Shown: positions 9,508 through 19,753, numbered from the stretch's first letter. The stretch: 64,000 nt of DNA from Oscillospiraceae bacterium (GCA_020025575.1 JAHHRW010000003.1:62001-126000); one strand, 5' to 3'. The notes: a model not told the origin generated them from the sequence alone. Program-made: numbers and translations.

Positions 9508-9690
9508 CCTTTCCCAATTCTCTGGGATTATTATATGTTATTACACCAAAAAATGCAAGACAGCAGTATATAAAAATTCATTTTATTTTAGATTTGGTTT
9601 CATTGTACATTTCGCACGCATGGTGTCTTTCAATTTTATGCAACTTCACACCTTGCTTTTTCTAATATTTGCGCATATGATTTTAACATA

Positions 9691-9696
9691 TATAAT
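9691..9696 (+). promoter_or_regulatory. Likely -10 element for glnN
   Basis: TATAAT with TTTGCG 17 bases upstream (9668-9673), giving a leader of about 95 bases before the glnN start. The rest of 9508-9794 is AT-rich, with no gene or aptamer recognised. Confidence 0.5.
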
Positions 9697-9794
9697 GTGG
9701 GAATTCTGTCTTTTTCCGTAAAGTGGATAATATTCTCATCATAATTTATTTTGTTTTCCCATGTTTTGTTTCAATGTCTGAAAGGATGTGTCCT

Positions 9795-11879
9795 ATGAGC
9801 CAGATCACAAATCTACCTGCCATTTTTGGCAGCGATGTCTTCAACGAAACAACCATGAAGGAGCGTCTGTCTCCCGAAATCTACGATGCATGGAAGCACT
9901 GCATTCAAACCGGCACGCCCCTGGAGCTATCTGTCGCCAACAGCATTGCCGAAGCCATGAAAGTATGGGCAACTGAAAAAGGCGCCACCCACTATACCCA
10001 CTGGTTCCAGCCTATGACCGGAATCACTGCTGAAAAACACGACTCTTTCCTAACCCCCGTCGGCGAAGGAAAAGTCATTATGGAGTTTTCCGGCAAAGAA
10101 CTGGTTCGAGGTGAACCGGATGCAAGTTCCTTTCCATCCGGCGGTTTGCGTGCCACATTTGAAGCACGTGGATACACCGCCTGGGATCCAACCTCTTTCG
10201 CTTTTGTAAAGGATGATAGCCTTTTCATCCCCACCTGCTTTTTCTCCTACACAGGAGAAGCTCTGGACAAAAAGACACCACTGCTTAGATCCATTGATGA
10301 GGTCTCCAGAGAGGCGATTCGTATCCTGCGGCTTTTTGGCGATCAGACCGCCAATCGTGTTGTCACCTGTGTCGGCCCGGAGCAGGAATACTTCCTGATT
10401 CCCAGAGATTTATATGCCCAGCGTGAAGATCTGCGGCTCACCGGCAGAACGCTGTTTGGTGCCCCCTCTCCTAAGGGACAGGAGCTGGACGACCACTACT
10501 TCGGCACCATCCGTACCAGAGTTTCGTCCTACATGAAGGATCTGGACGAACAGCTGTGGCGGCTTGGCGTGCTGTCTAAGACCAAACACAACGAAGCTGC
10601 CCCCGCTCAGCACGAGCTGGCTCCCATCTATACCGACGCCAACTCCGCTTGTGATTCCAACCAGCTGGTCATGGAAATCATGAAGAAATGCGCTGCTAAA
10701 CACAATCTGGTCTGTCTGCTGCATGAAAAGCCCTTTCAGGGTGTCAACGGTTCCGGTAAACACAATAACTATTCCCTCTCCACTGATACAGGCAAAAACC
10801 TGTTCAGCCCCGGCCAGACCCCTCGTCAGAATGCTCAGTTTCTGGTATTTCTCGCCGCCTTTATCAAAGGTGTTGACGAGTATCAGGAATGGCTGCGTTG
10901 TACCACCGCATCCGCTGGTAACGACCATCGTCTTGGTGCCGCAGAGGCACCCCCCGCTATCATCTCCATATTCCTGGGCGATGAACTAAACGCCGTTGTG
11001 GACTCCATCATCAGCGGTACAAATTACACCGACCCGGAAAAAGGAGTCATGCGCATCGGTGTTGATGTTCTTCCTGCAATTCCCAAGGACACCACCGACC
11101 GCAACCGTACATCTCCCCTGGCCTTTACTGGTAACAAGTTTGAATTCCGTATGCTGGGTTCTTCCCAATCTGTTTCCGGGCCCAATATTGCCCTGAATAC
11201 CATCATGGCTGAGGAGCTGGCACAGTTTGCCGACGAACTGGAACAGGCAGAGGATTTCGATACCACCCTGCAGGAGTTGGTTTGCCGCACATTTAAGGAA
11301 CACAAGCGAATCATCTTTGACGGAAATGGCTATTCTGAGGAGTGGAAGGAGGAGGCCGCCCGCCGCGGACTGAGCAACCTTTCCAGCACTGCTGACTGTA
11401 TGCCCCACTATATCAGCCAGAAAAATATTGATTTGGTGACCAAGCACCACATTTTCACTGAGAATGAGTTCCGTGCAAGACACGAAATTCATATTGAGGC
11501 CTATAACAAGATTCTCAACATCGAGGCCCTAACCTCTATCGATATGATCCGCCATCAAATTCTTCCCGCGGCACTAAAGTACACCGATCATCTGGCGCAA
11601 GGGATTCTAACCAAGCAAAAAATCGGTGTCAGCTGTCATGCCGAGCAGAGCCTGATCAAGCGTCTGTCCAATGCCTCAGACGCACTCTATGATCTTTGTG
11701 AAAAGCTGGACGCAGATTTGCGCAAAGTCCCCTCCACCAGCACCGAGGCCGCTCAGTATTATCATGATGTCATTGTTCCGGACATGGAGCACGCTCGCCG
11801 CGAGGCTGATATTTTGGAAGCCCTTACCGATAAATCCTACTGGCCCTATCCGACCTATTCAGACTTGCTGTTCTATTAA
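9795..11879 (+). CDS. glnN: Glutamine synthetase type III
   Basis: 694-residue GSIII, which condenses ammonia and glutamate to glutamine; this dodecameric class is common in Bacteroidetes and Clostridia. The N-terminal MSQITNLPAIFGSDVF, the substrate segment GPEQEYFLIPRD and the ATP/ammonia-site region GVNGSGKHNNYSL are typical. The frame extends upstream to 9723, but GAAAGGATG places the start at 9795. It stands alone, without glnB or glnR adjacent. Confidence 0.95.
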   Translation: MSQITNLPAIFGSDVFNETTMKERLSPEIYDAWKHCIQTGTPLELSVANSIAEAMKVWATEKGATHYTHWFQPMTGITAEKHDSFLTPVGEGKVIMEFSGKELVRGEPDASSFPSGGLRATFEARGYTAWDPTSFAFVKDDSLFIPTCFFSYTGEALDKKTPLLRSIDEVSREAIRILRLFGDQTANRVVTCVGPEQEYFLIPRDLYAQREDLRLTGRTLFGAPSPKGQELDDHYFGTIRTRVSSYMKDLDEQLWRLGVLSKTKHNEAAPAQHELAPIYTDANSACDSNQLVMEIMKKCAAKHNLVCLLHEKPFQGVNGSGKHNNYSLSTDTGKNLFSPGQTPRQNAQFLVFLAAFIKGVDEYQEWLRCTTASAGNDHRLGAAEAPPAIISIFLGDELNAVVDSIISGTNYTDPEKGVMRIGVDVLPAIPKDTTDRNRTSPLAFTGNKFEFRMLGSSQSVSGPNIALNTIMAEELAQFADELEQAEDFDTTLQELVCRTFKEHKRIIFDGNGYSEEWKEEAARRGLSNLSSTADCMPHYISQKNIDLVTKHHIFTENEFRARHEIHIEAYNKILNIEALTSIDMIRHQILPAALKYTDHLAQGILTKQKIGVSCHAEQSLIKRLSNASDALYDLCEKLDADLRKVPSTSTEAAQYYHDVIVPDMEHARREADILEALTDKSYWPYPTYSDLLFY

Positions 11880-11884
11880 AATGC

Positions 11885-11906
11885 ATTGAGCAATTTCCTG
11901 CTCAAT
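11885..11906 (+). terminator. Hairpin after glnN
   Basis: ATTGAGCA/TGCTCAAT stem with a 6-nt loop just after the glnN stop. No strong T-run follows, so it is a weak terminator candidate. Confidence 0.45.
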
Positions 11907-11936
11907 CACCCACTATTGTATCCTCAATATAAAATC

Positions 11937-11990
11937 CGCCCCGGAAATGCATCTCGAGCAAATGAACTTGCCGAGCTCCTTTCCGGGGCG
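11937..11990. terminator. Hairpin between convergent glnN and beta-galactosidase genes
   Basis: Perfect 11-bp arms CGCCCCGGAAA/TTTCCGGGGCG separated by 32 nt that contain a smaller GAGC/GCTC stem. The position between two convergent genes suggests termination. Confidence 0.5.
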
Positions 11991-12009
11991 ATCTGTCTAT
12001 TGGGTATCT

Positions 12010-14253
12010 TTAATTGTTGGGTTTCTTGACTTGATTCAGCTGGGCATTCAGCGCCAGCAGTTCCTCTTTCGTGGGCTTGAATCCAGTTATTGCGGCCATG
12101 CTCAACAAACGCAAAACCGTAAATCCGTTCATCATCTGCATCATGTCTGCATTGATCTCAAAGCCTCTGGTTTTATGATCATCCCCTGATTTTGCAGACA
12201 TTTTGGCAGAAAGTGCCATAAAAATTTCCTTACCTGCATCCGTTTGCAGAATATCGCCGACCTTATCATTCAGGGAGAAATACCCCTCCGGTTCGGTAAT
12301 GTCAAACCAGTTCAGAACTGCGCCCTTTTCCTTCAGGCGATAATCTTCGTTGAACACTTCCACCTTATTGAGATTGCCTTCATCTTTCAGATCACCGGAT
12401 ACAGCAATCAAATGGGTTTTCCCAACATTGGGCACATCGAATTTAAAGAAATGATCCGCAGCGTTCTTTACGCCCAGGGATACGCCATTGGCAAACAGTT
12501 CTACCGTGGGTTGATTTGAATAAACCGTTACGCAAGTCACATCCTCAACACGGTCTACATAACGCTTGCCACACAGATGGACAAAAGGTTCGTCGGACAG
12601 CCACGCCTTGTACGCATAGAAAGCATCCTTCTTGTACTTACGGTCAAAGGTGACAAGGCCCTTGTGATTCTGACCGTTCTCGCCGCCCTCGGCACGGGCA
12701 TCTGCGCCAAAATCAAACATATTCCAAACATGGGTCGCCCAAATATATTTCCGGGAGAACAGCTGCTTAATCAGTTCTTCGTGGTAATATGCCTGATATT
12801 CTTCCGTGTAATCCCCCTGAGTGGGTTTGGACGTATGCCAGTTCAGTGCCTCACATCCATACTCAGAGCAGCCGATGGGAATTTGGGGGTTTCTCTCGTG
12901 GAACCGATCGAACCAAGGCCCATTCATGGATGTGTCACCACCGTACCATCCGAAATAGTGATTATAAGAAACCACATCCGGAATCTGGACATAAGGAGAA
13001 TCCATAGGGCACATAGACAGTACCGCAATGGTCGTCAGTCTGGTCTTGTCCCACTCGTGGCACAAATCATTCAGAATCTTGTGATTCTCAATCAAATCAG
13101 GATCTTTGTCGTCCTTCATGGTGATTTCATTACTCAGACCCCAGACAACGATAGAGGGGTGATTATAGTTCTGGGTAATCAGTTCCTTCATCTGGCTGAT
13201 GGTGTTTTCACGACCGGTTGCCATGTGTTGGGAAATATAGGGAATCTCTGCCCAAACGACCATACCGCGCTCATCGCACAGATCATAGAAGTATTGGTCG
13301 TGCTGATAGTGGGCAAGACGAATGGTGGTTGCGCCAACCTCACAGATCAGGTCCATATCTTCCCTGTGATGCTCCGGCAGAATTGCGTTGCCAAGCCCCC
13401 AGCGGTCTTGATGGCGAGAAACACCACGCAGAGGATATTCTTCTCCGTTAAGGATAAATCCCTGCTCCGGGTCAATCTCAAAGCTGCGGCAGCCAAAGCG
13501 TGCAGAAACATCATCCATTACGGTTTCGTCTGCAAGCAGCTCTGCATGTGCAGTATAGAGGTACGGATCTTTCCGGCCATGCCACTTGTGGACGTTTTCC
13601 ATGACGAAGTTTGCTTTGGTATCTGTGGTGACAGCAGACGCAACGGTGTTGCCCTCTGCATCCGACAGGGTGTAGCGAATTTGCTGCCCCTGTTGATAAT
13701 TGCGAACGTAAACCTCCACTTCCACATTGGCATTCTCACCATCCATGATGGGAGTGACCTTAATGCCGGGGCCTCCGTAGTATTCCAGATCAAAGTGGGA
13801 CTGGCTCACCGCAATGATATTGACATCCCGGTACAGTCCACCATAAAAAGTAAAGTCAGCCACCTGCGGATACACGCGATCGTTGGCAGAATTATCAACC
13901 GCAATGACAAACAGATTCTCTCTCTGGAGCGCATCAGTAATATCTACACGCCAGGTGGAATATCCGCCATCATGATGCGCCAGGTGCTTTCCATTTACAT
14001 AAACATCTGCAGAAGAATTCGCACCACAGATTTCCAAATAATACCGGTCGGCAGTGGGAAGATCCATTTTGTCCAGCGTCTTAGCATAGTAAGCTGTGCC
14101 ACGGTAATAGTCACTGCCGCCGTCCTGACCATCAATGGCATTCCAAGAATGGGGCAGATTCACAAAGTTCCATTTGGGTGAAATTTCGGTGGGAACCTCT
14201 GTCGCCTCCTTAGAAAATGCCCATTTGTAATTAAAGTTAATGATTTTTCTCAC
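12010..14253 (-). CDS. GH2 beta-galactosidase
   Basis: 747-residue glycoside hydrolase family 2 enzyme with sugar-binding, Ig-like and TIM-barrel domains, then a C-terminal extension of about 130 residues. The acid/base Glu is in WGLSNEI near residue 375 and the nucleophile Glu in PIGCSEYGCE near residue 460. No signal peptide, so cytoplasmic. Beta-galactosidase is most likely; beta-glucuronidase is less so. The start is GTG at 14253, preceded by AGGAGGC. No sugar transporter lies beside it. Confidence 0.85.
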   Translation of the reverse strand: MRKIINFNYKWAFSKEATEVPTEISPKWNFVNLPHSWNAIDGQDGGSDYYRGTAYYAKTLDKMDLPTADRYYLEICGANSSADVYVNGKHLAHHDGGYSTWRVDITDALQRENLFVIAVDNSANDRVYPQVADFTFYGGLYRDVNIIAVSQSHFDLEYYGGPGIKVTPIMDGENANVEVEVYVRNYQQGQQIRYTLSDAEGNTVASAVTTDTKANFVMENVHKWHGRKDPYLYTAHAELLADETVMDDVSARFGCRSFEIDPEQGFILNGEEYPLRGVSRHQDRWGLGNAILPEHHREDMDLICEVGATTIRLAHYQHDQYFYDLCDERGMVVWAEIPYISQHMATGRENTISQMKELITQNYNHPSIVVWGLSNEITMKDDKDPDLIENHKILNDLCHEWDKTRLTTIAVLSMCPMDSPYVQIPDVVSYNHYFGWYGGDTSMNGPWFDRFHERNPQIPIGCSEYGCEALNWHTSKPTQGDYTEEYQAYYHEELIKQLFSRKYIWATHVWNMFDFGADARAEGGENGQNHKGLVTFDRKYKKDAFYAYKAWLSDEPFVHLCGKRYVDRVEDVTCVTVYSNQPTVELFANGVSLGVKNAADHFFKFDVPNVGKTHLIAVSGDLKDEGNLNKVEVFNEDYRLKEKGAVLNWFDITEPEGYFSLNDKVGDILQTDAGKEIFMALSAKMSAKSGDDHKTRGFEINADMMQMMNGFTVLRLLSMAAITGFKPTKEELLALNAQLNQVKKPNN

Positions 14254-14697
14254 AATCGGTGCCTCCTGAGTATTGATGTATCGTTGTATATTTTACCCGC
14301 AAATGAATAAAAATTCCTAAACAAGATGTAAAATCAAATGATAACAAGAATGGATTCCTTTCTTTTCATCAGTTCCGTGTTCACCTATCCACTGTTTTCT
14401 CATCCAAATGATACACCGTGCCGCCATAATGACCAAAACATGGGAAGATACAATGCTATGACTCATCTTCGTTTTCAAAGCAAAGCGCATGTTGTAGGCA
14501 AAATCACCGACAGCTTATGCAAGGTTTTGACCCATATAAAACTTGCATTTTAACTTTTCTACCAGTATAATGTGGCTATAAACGAGGAATATATTCCGAT
14601 ATGTAATGATACCAGCTGAAGTCCTTGTGGCTTTTTGGCTGCAAAAAGACACAGGCATTTCAGATCATTGCAAGTAAATAATCAGGATGTGATTTTT
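14254..14697. promoter_or_regulatory. Divergent intergenic region; mnmA promoter
   Basis: A strong promoter for mnmA: TTGCAT (14543-14548), 17-base spacer, TATAAT (14566-14571). The roughly 115-base leader is AT-rich with no recognised aptamer. The first 290 bases next to the beta-galactosidase start hold no gene I can support. Confidence 0.6.
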
Positions 14698-15783
14698 ATG
14701 GATAACAAGCGTGCGCTAATCGCCATGAGCGGTGGTGTTGATTCCAGCGTATCCGCTGCACTTATGAAACAACAAGGATATGAATGCATCGGCGTCAATA
14801 TGAAGCTGTATTCTGGAAATATAGAAGATTCCGCAGGTGGCAAGACCTGCTGTTCCTTAGAGGATGCAGAGGATGCCCGCAGTGTCTGCCACAGTCTCGG
14901 CATGAAATTCTATGTTTTTAACTTTACCGATGACTTTTCCAAAGAAGTTATCGACCGTTTCGTCTGCGCATATGAACACGGCGCAACACCAAACCCCTGC
15001 ATTGATTGCAATAAATACATGAAATTCTCGAAACTCTACGATCGCGCAAAGGTGCTGGGCTGTGATACCATTGTCACTGGGCACTACGCCAGAATCACCT
15101 ATGATTCCGAGAAAAATCGCTGGTTGCTGAGAAAGGCGAAAAATATTGCAAAAGATCAGAGCTATGTGCTCTACTTTTTAAGTCAGGAACAGTTGGCGCA
15201 TACCCAATTCCCTTTGGGTGAATTTGAGTCCAAGGAGCAAGTCCGCAGCTTTGCCGATCAATTTGATTTCATCAATGCCCGCAAGCATGACAGTCAGGAC
15301 ATCTGCTTTGTCCCTGATGGCAAATATGCACAGTTCCTCACCGAATACACCGGAAAGGACTATCCTGAGGGTCAGTTTGTGGACACGCAAGGCAACGTGC
15401 TGGGTCAGCACAAGGGCATGATCCGCTACACCATCGGTCAGCGTCGCGGTCTGGGGCTTGCACTGCCGGAAAGTATGTATGTGAAATACAAGGATATGGA
15501 AAAGAATCAGGTTGTGCTCTCTACCAATGCAGAACTGTATTCCGACCACTTGATTGCAGATAACTTTGTTTGGAGTGCCATTGATGCTCCCACAGAGCCC
15601 CTGCCAACCAAGGCAAAGGTGCGTTATCAAGCCAAAGAGGCTGACGCAACCGCAACCGTTCTGCCGGATGGACGAGTCCACATTCACTTTGCAGAACCCC
15701 AACGGGCATTGACCATCGGACAAGCTGTTGTTCTGTACGACGATGATATCGTTGTCGGTGGCGGTGTCATTCGTGAAGTATAA
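14698..15783 (+). CDS. mnmA: tRNA-specific 2-thiouridylase
   Basis: Adds sulfur to U34 of tRNA-Lys, -Glu and -Gln. The 361-residue protein carries the PP-loop SGGVDSSVSA, the catalytic cysteine pair region ATPNPCIDCNKYMKF and the second catalytic Cys in HDSQDICFVPDG, plus the C-terminal beta-barrels. An in-frame upstream start at 14635 is unlikely; AGGATG precedes the ATG at 14698. The sulfur donor (IscS/CsdA) is not nearby. Confidence 0.95.
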   Translation: MDNKRALIAMSGGVDSSVSAALMKQQGYECIGVNMKLYSGNIEDSAGGKTCCSLEDAEDARSVCHSLGMKFYVFNFTDDFSKEVIDRFVCAYEHGATPNPCIDCNKYMKFSKLYDRAKVLGCDTIVTGHYARITYDSEKNRWLLRKAKNIAKDQSYVLYFLSQEQLAHTQFPLGEFESKEQVRSFADQFDFINARKHDSQDICFVPDGKYAQFLTEYTGKDYPEGQFVDTQGNVLGQHKGMIRYTIGQRRGLGLALPESMYVKYKDMEKNQVVLSTNAELYSDHLIADNFVWSAIDAPTEPLPTKAKVRYQAKEADATATVLPDGRVHIHFAEPQRALTIGQAVVLYDDDIVVGGGVIREV

Positions 15784-15789
15784 AAAGCA

Positions 15790-15827
15790 AAATATCCCGG
15801 AAAGCCATTGCTTTCCGGGATATTTTT
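15790..15827. terminator. Bidirectional terminator between mnmA and YugP-like gene
   Basis: AAATATCCCGGAAAG/CTTTCCGGGATATTT stem between convergent genes. Confidence 0.92.
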
Positions 15828-16530
15828 AATCATTACGTCTTCTTCCGCCGAATATTGCAAGCAGGCGAATTAACTGAGCCAGTGACACTGCTGTAGCCGC
15901 AACGTAAGTCAGTGCCGCAGCAGTCAGGGTTTTCTTTGCACCCTGGTATTCCTCTGCTGTCAGCAGTTCTCCGTCTTTGATCGCTGTCAACGCCCGTCTG
16001 CTGGCGTTAAATTCCACCGGTAATGTAACCAGCTGGAATACAAGGGACAGACCAAAGCAGGCAATTCCCACATACACCAGATTGTAGTAGAAGTAACCCA
16101 ACCCGGACAACAGCATACCCAGCAATATCAGCGGCATCGCAAGCTTAGACCCAAAATTGGTGATCGGAATAACCGCTGCGCGAATCTTGATCGGCGCATA
16201 CCCCACAGCATACTGTACTGCGTGACCTGCCTCGTGGCAGGCAACGCCAATGGCTGCAGTGGAAGTATTGGAATACACACCATCGGACAGCCGAATCACA
16301 TTGGTTCTAGGATCGTAGTGATCTGTCAAGTTTCCTGCAACACGCTCAATTCGCACGCCCCTGACCCCGTTGGCTGTCAGAACCTGCCGTGCTGCATCCG
16401 CCCCCGTCAGACCCCGGCGGGAATTCTGTTGGGAATAGCGCCGAAATGTAGAATTCACATTGCTGCTTGCCCAGAGGGAAAGAATGATGCAGGGCAATAA
16501 GATCATCATATAAGTCCCGTCGATATACAT
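15826..16530 (-). CDS. YugP-type membrane zinc metallopeptidase
   Basis: 234-residue member of the Zn_peptidase_2 (PF04298) family. The zinc motif HEAGH lies in GVACHEAGHAVQYAVG near residue 100, flanked by an N-terminal membrane segment and two or three more hydrophobic segments in the second half. Active on the membrane, substrate unknown. Divergent from the PAP2 gene; AAGGAGGAG precedes the ATG. Confidence 0.85.
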   Translation of the reverse strand: MYIDGTYMMILLPCIILSLWASSNVNSTFRRYSQQNSRRGLTGADAARQVLTANGVRGVRIERVAGNLTDHYDPRTNVIRLSDGVYSNTSTAAIGVACHEAGHAVQYAVGYAPIKIRAAVIPITNFGSKLAMPLILLGMLLSGLGYFYYNLVYVGIACFGLSLVFQLVTLPVEFNASRRALTAIKDGELLTAEEYQGAKKTLTAAALTYVAATAVSLAQLIRLLAIFGGRRRND

Positions 16531-16730
16531 ATGAACTCCTCCTTTTGCGTATCTTTACCCTTTTAATTGGAAAATATCTGTATTTTTCCACATTATAACC
16601 TGATTGGCTCAAAAAGGCAATACCGTTGCGTGTTTGTTTACATTCTATTGATCTTCTTTACAAATAATCTGTATCTGGTATAATGTTTCCGTCTGAACTT
16701 TGTTTATCCAAAAAAGAATGGAGGTCAAAT

Positions 16731-17645
16731 ATGAGTTTTCTATATCTGTTAGAGAGGTTCCGCAGTCCTGCTTTGGACACTATCATGCAGCTCATTACCG
16801 AATTCGGCGGTGAACTGATTTTTTTATTGGTAGCACTGATATTTTTCTGGTGCATCGATAAACGGCAAGGGTACTATCTCATGGCCGTTGGATTTGTGGG
16901 CGCAATTTCCAACCAATTTCTAAAGCTGGCATGCCAGATACCACGCCCGTGGGTTCGTGATCCCAATTTTACCATTGTTGAGTCTGCAAGAGCAGGTGCC
17001 AGCGGTTACTCCTTTCCCAGCGGACACAGCCAAAACGCCGTAGGAACTTTTGGCGCCATCGCCATCTGCAATTCCCAAAAATGGGTGCGCATTTTATGTA
17101 TTGCAATTGCAGTGCTTGTTCCATTTTCCAGAATGTACCTGGGTGTCCATACGCCCATCGATGTTCTGGTTGGTGCTGGAATGGCATTGATTTTTGTGTT
17201 TGTATTGAAACCTGTCTGCTTTCAAAAAGACGGCGCATATATCCCGGCCCTTTTTGCAGTGATGCTCCTCCTCGGCGTTGGCTTTCTTGCCTATACCGAG
17301 CTGTATCCCTTCGGAAAAGATGTAGATGCGCAGAATCTGGAATCCGCAGTCAAGAATGCTTACACCCTAATGGGTGCACTGCTGGGCATGCTGATCGTTT
17401 ACTATGTAGATGGAAAATTCCTAAAATTCTCTACCGACGCCGTGTGGTATGCTCAGATTGCAAAAGTCGTGTGCGGTCTGCTGCTTGTCCTGCTTGTAAA
17501 AGAAGGTCTAAAAAGCCCTTTGGATGCACTCTTCAATGGCCATATGGTCAGTCGTTCTGTTCGTTATTTTCTTGTTGTGATCGGTGCAGGCTGCATCTGG
17601 CCCATGAGTTTCCCCTGGTTTTCCAAGCTCGGACAACAGCGATAA
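16731..17645 (+). CDS. PAP2-family membrane phosphatase
   Basis: 304 residues with six or more membrane segments and the three PAP2 motifs: CQIPRPWVRDP, YSFPSGHSQNA and SRMYLGVHTPIDVLVG. Such enzymes dephosphorylate undecaprenyl diphosphate or phosphatidate at the outer membrane face; which one is not shown. The ATG at 16731 follows GGAGG; the longer frame from 16683 has no ribosome site. Confidence 0.85.
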   Translation: MSFLYLLERFRSPALDTIMQLITEFGGELIFLLVALIFFWCIDKRQGYYLMAVGFVGAISNQFLKLACQIPRPWVRDPNFTIVESARAGASGYSFPSGHSQNAVGTFGAIAICNSQKWVRILCIAIAVLVPFSRMYLGVHTPIDVLVGAGMALIFVFVLKPVCFQKDGAYIPALFAVMLLLGVGFLAYTELYPFGKDVDAQNLESAVKNAYTLMGALLGMLIVYYVDGKFLKFSTDAVWYAQIAKVVCGLLLVLLVKEGLKSPLDALFNGHMVSRSVRYFLVVIGAGCIWPMSFPWFSKLGQQR

Positions 17646-17711
17646 TAAACCTGGCAGACTTCTATTTTTCATTCACTGATATTCGTCTAATTAATAGACG
17701 GGAGGAACCAT

Positions 17712-18263
17712 ATGTATTACGCTACAATAAAGCCCAGAGACATAGCCAACGGCCCTGGTGTCCGTGTGAGTCTGTTTGTCTCCGGCTGCAACCACCACTG
17801 TAAAAACTGCTTTAATGAAGAAGCCTGGGATTTTCAATATGGCGATCCGTTCACCCAAGAAACCATCGATCATATCATCGATTTAATGCGCCCCAACTTT
17901 GTAAGAGGCATTACCTTGCTAGGTGGTGAACCTTTTGACCCAAAGAACCAGGGCGCCATCGTCGAACTGCTGCGTCAAATCAAGCAAGAGCTGCCGAACA
18001 AGAGCATCTGGGCGTTTACAGGTTATGTATTTGATCGTGATATCTGGCCCGGAAAGCTGGGCGATCCTGCCATCACAGAGGAATACATCGGATATCTGGA
18101 TGTATTGGTCGACGGGCCATTCATTGAGAAACAGAAAAATCTTTCTCTGCGGTTCCGCGGCAGCGAAAACCAACGTATTATCGATATGAAAAAGACCCTT
18201 GCAGCAGGAGAAATTGTTCTCTGGGAAGACTGGCAAGGCGATTCAAAAGGAATGAAAGGATAA
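17712..18263 (+). CDS. nrdG: Anaerobic ribonucleotide reductase activating protein
   Basis: Radical SAM enzyme (183 residues) that installs the glycyl radical on NrdD. The cluster motif is CNHHCKNC (CX3CX2C), with GGEPF downstream binding SAM. The catalytic partner nrdD is not in the window. The next gene, dut, starts six bases after its stop, so both form a nucleotide-metabolism operon. Confidence 0.92.
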   Translation: MYYATIKPRDIANGPGVRVSLFVSGCNHHCKNCFNEEAWDFQYGDPFTQETIDHIIDLMRPNFVRGITLLGGEPFDPKNQGAIVELLRQIKQELPNKSIWAFTGYVFDRDIWPGKLGDPAITEEYIGYLDVLVDGPFIEKQKNLSLRFRGSENQRIIDMKKTLAAGEIVLWEDWQGDSKGMKG

Positions 18264-18269
18264 AACATT

Positions 18270-18698
18270 ATGAACGTTAAATTCCTGCGCCCCGGCGCTA
18301 TGATGCCTACCTACGGCACAGAGTATTCTGCAGGCGCTGATCTCTATGCATGTGTAGATGCCCCCGTTACCATACTGCCCGGTGAAACCAAATCCATCCC
18401 CACCGGCCTTGCCGTAGAGATTCCTGTTGGGTACGCCGGTCTTGTTTATGCCCGCAGCGGCATGGCCTGTAAACGGGATTTGGCTCCGGCAAACAAGGTT
18501 GGTGTTGTGGATAGTGATTACCGCGGTGAATTGCTGGTCATGCTCCACAATCACGGACAGAATCCACAAACTGTGAATGCCGGTGAACGAATTGCGCAAA
18601 TGGTCATCACTCCGGTGATGACTCCGACATTCACCCTTGTGGATGAACTTACAGATACCATGCGTGGCACCGGAGGTTTCGGCTCCACCGGAAAATAA
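18270..18698 (+). CDS. dut: dUTP diphosphatase
   Basis: 142-residue trimeric dUTPase that hydrolyses dUTP to dUMP and keeps uracil out of DNA. All five motifs are visible: SAGADLYA, ARSGMA, VGVVDSDYRGEL (uracil hairpin), GERIAQMV and the P-loop-like GTGGFGSTG at the C-terminus. It follows nrdG closely. Confidence 0.95.
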   Translation: MNVKFLRPGAMMPTYGTEYSAGADLYACVDAPVTILPGETKSIPTGLAVEIPVGYAGLVYARSGMACKRDLAPANKVGVVDSDYRGELLVMLHNHGQNPQTVNAGERIAQMVITPVMTPTFTLVDELTDTMRGTGGFGSTGK

Positions 18699-18707
18699 TC
18701 GGCTGAT

Positions 18708-18748
18708 AAAATCGGCGGAACTCTTTTGGGGAGTTCCGCCGATTTTTA
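18708..18748 (+). terminator. Terminator after nrdG-dut
   Basis: AAATCGGCGGAACTC/GAGTTCCGCCGATTT stem followed by T residues. Confidence 0.92.
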
Positions 18749-18787
18749 TATGCATTTTCTACACTAAAAGGATATTCACTCTTCTGT

Positions 18788-19753
18788 TTACACGTTTCTT
18801 GCCTGATATAAGAATGTAACGATCTGACCACGGTTGCATCTTTGATTGGGGCCAAACATCCCATCCCCAACACCTGTCGTAATTCCATTCTCAGCCGCCC
18901 AAATGACCGGATTGTAATAATATGCACTGGTACCGACATCGTAAAAAGTATTTTCTCCGCTATGGGCCGGCCTTCCCTTCGCACTGTACAAAAAGGTTAC
19001 CACCTGCGCCCGTGTACACGGATTGTTCGGTCTAAAATGCGTTTGATCTACCCCCGCAGTTACCCCGGCGTGGTAGGCCCAAAGTACCGCCTTTGCAAAA
19101 TAGTCCCTGCTTTGGACATCAACAAAGGGATTCACACTGGATGCAGGCTCTGGACTGCCCATTGCGCGCCAAAGGAACACCATTACCTGTCCCCGGGTAC
19201 AGGTCTGATTTGGAGCAAAATGCGTCATGTCAACACCGGATGTAATGCCCATATTCGCAGCCCACAGCACACTGTTGTAAAAGTAGTTTTGGGGCTTTAC
19301 ATCCGCAAATGGATTGGTCAGTTTAGGAATCGTCTCTTGATAGGTGTCCCCACAATTGAAACAGGTATATGTAATTCGTCCCATATCTGTTGTAGTCGGC
19401 TCCGTGGTCAGTACCCCCTGATTATAATGATGTCCAACTGCCTGGATGGAACGCTCCTCCAAGAAATCACATCGTGCACATTTTCTTTGCTCTTTTCCAT
19501 TTTTTGTGCACTCGGGGCGCAGCATCTGCTCCCAGCTTGTAAAGTCATGCCCCAGTGGCTCCAGATTGGAAAATATCCCAGGGGCTCCGCAGTAGGTGCA
19601 TAGTTCCTCATGCACACCGGGCGTAACGCATCCGGCAGGGATCTCATGAACTTCGTATACATGGTTGCATTCCGCTGAAACACTCACACACAGACAAAAC
19701 ATACACACAATCACACCGAGTGCACCCCATAAACCGCTTTTTCTCTCTCTCAT
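18788..19753 (-). CDS. Secreted protein with Cys-rich repeats and three SLH domains
   Basis: 321 residues: a signal peptide (hydrophobic segment ending SVSA near residue 28), a region to about 145 with repeated CxxC pairs (CTYC, CARC, CFNC) separated by GH motifs, and three S-layer homology domains (each with AxxxGIT.GV and the ..P...CTRxQ.V.FLW signature). SLH domains anchor proteins to pyruvylated secondary cell-wall polymer. The role of the CxxC repeats is unknown. The SLH modules resemble those of the phage endolysin at 24042. Confidence 0.82.
   Translation of the reverse strand: MRERKSGLWGALGVIVCMFCLCVSVSAECNHVYEVHEIPAGCVTPGVHEELCTYCGAPGIFSNLEPLGHDFTSWEQMLRPECTKNGKEQRKCARCDFLEERSIQAVGHHYNQGVLTTEPTTTDMGRITYTCFNCGDTYQETIPKLTNPFADVKPQNYFYNSVLWAANMGITSGVDMTHFAPNQTCTRGQVMVFLWRAMGSPEPASSVNPFVDVQSRDYFAKAVLWAYHAGVTAGVDQTHFRPNNPCTRAQVVTFLYSAKGRPAHSGENTFYDVGTSAYYYNPVIWAAENGITTGVGDGMFGPNQRCNRGQIVTFLYQARNV

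Noticed and set aside
12577..14181. 534-codon open frame antisense to the beta-galactosidase gene
   Set aside because: Opposite strand of a gene with clear catalytic motifs; product has no recognisable domain.
14578..14697. Possible T-box or riboswitch in the mnmA leader
   Set aside because: No T-box motif (AGGGTGG) or known aptamer landmarks seen.
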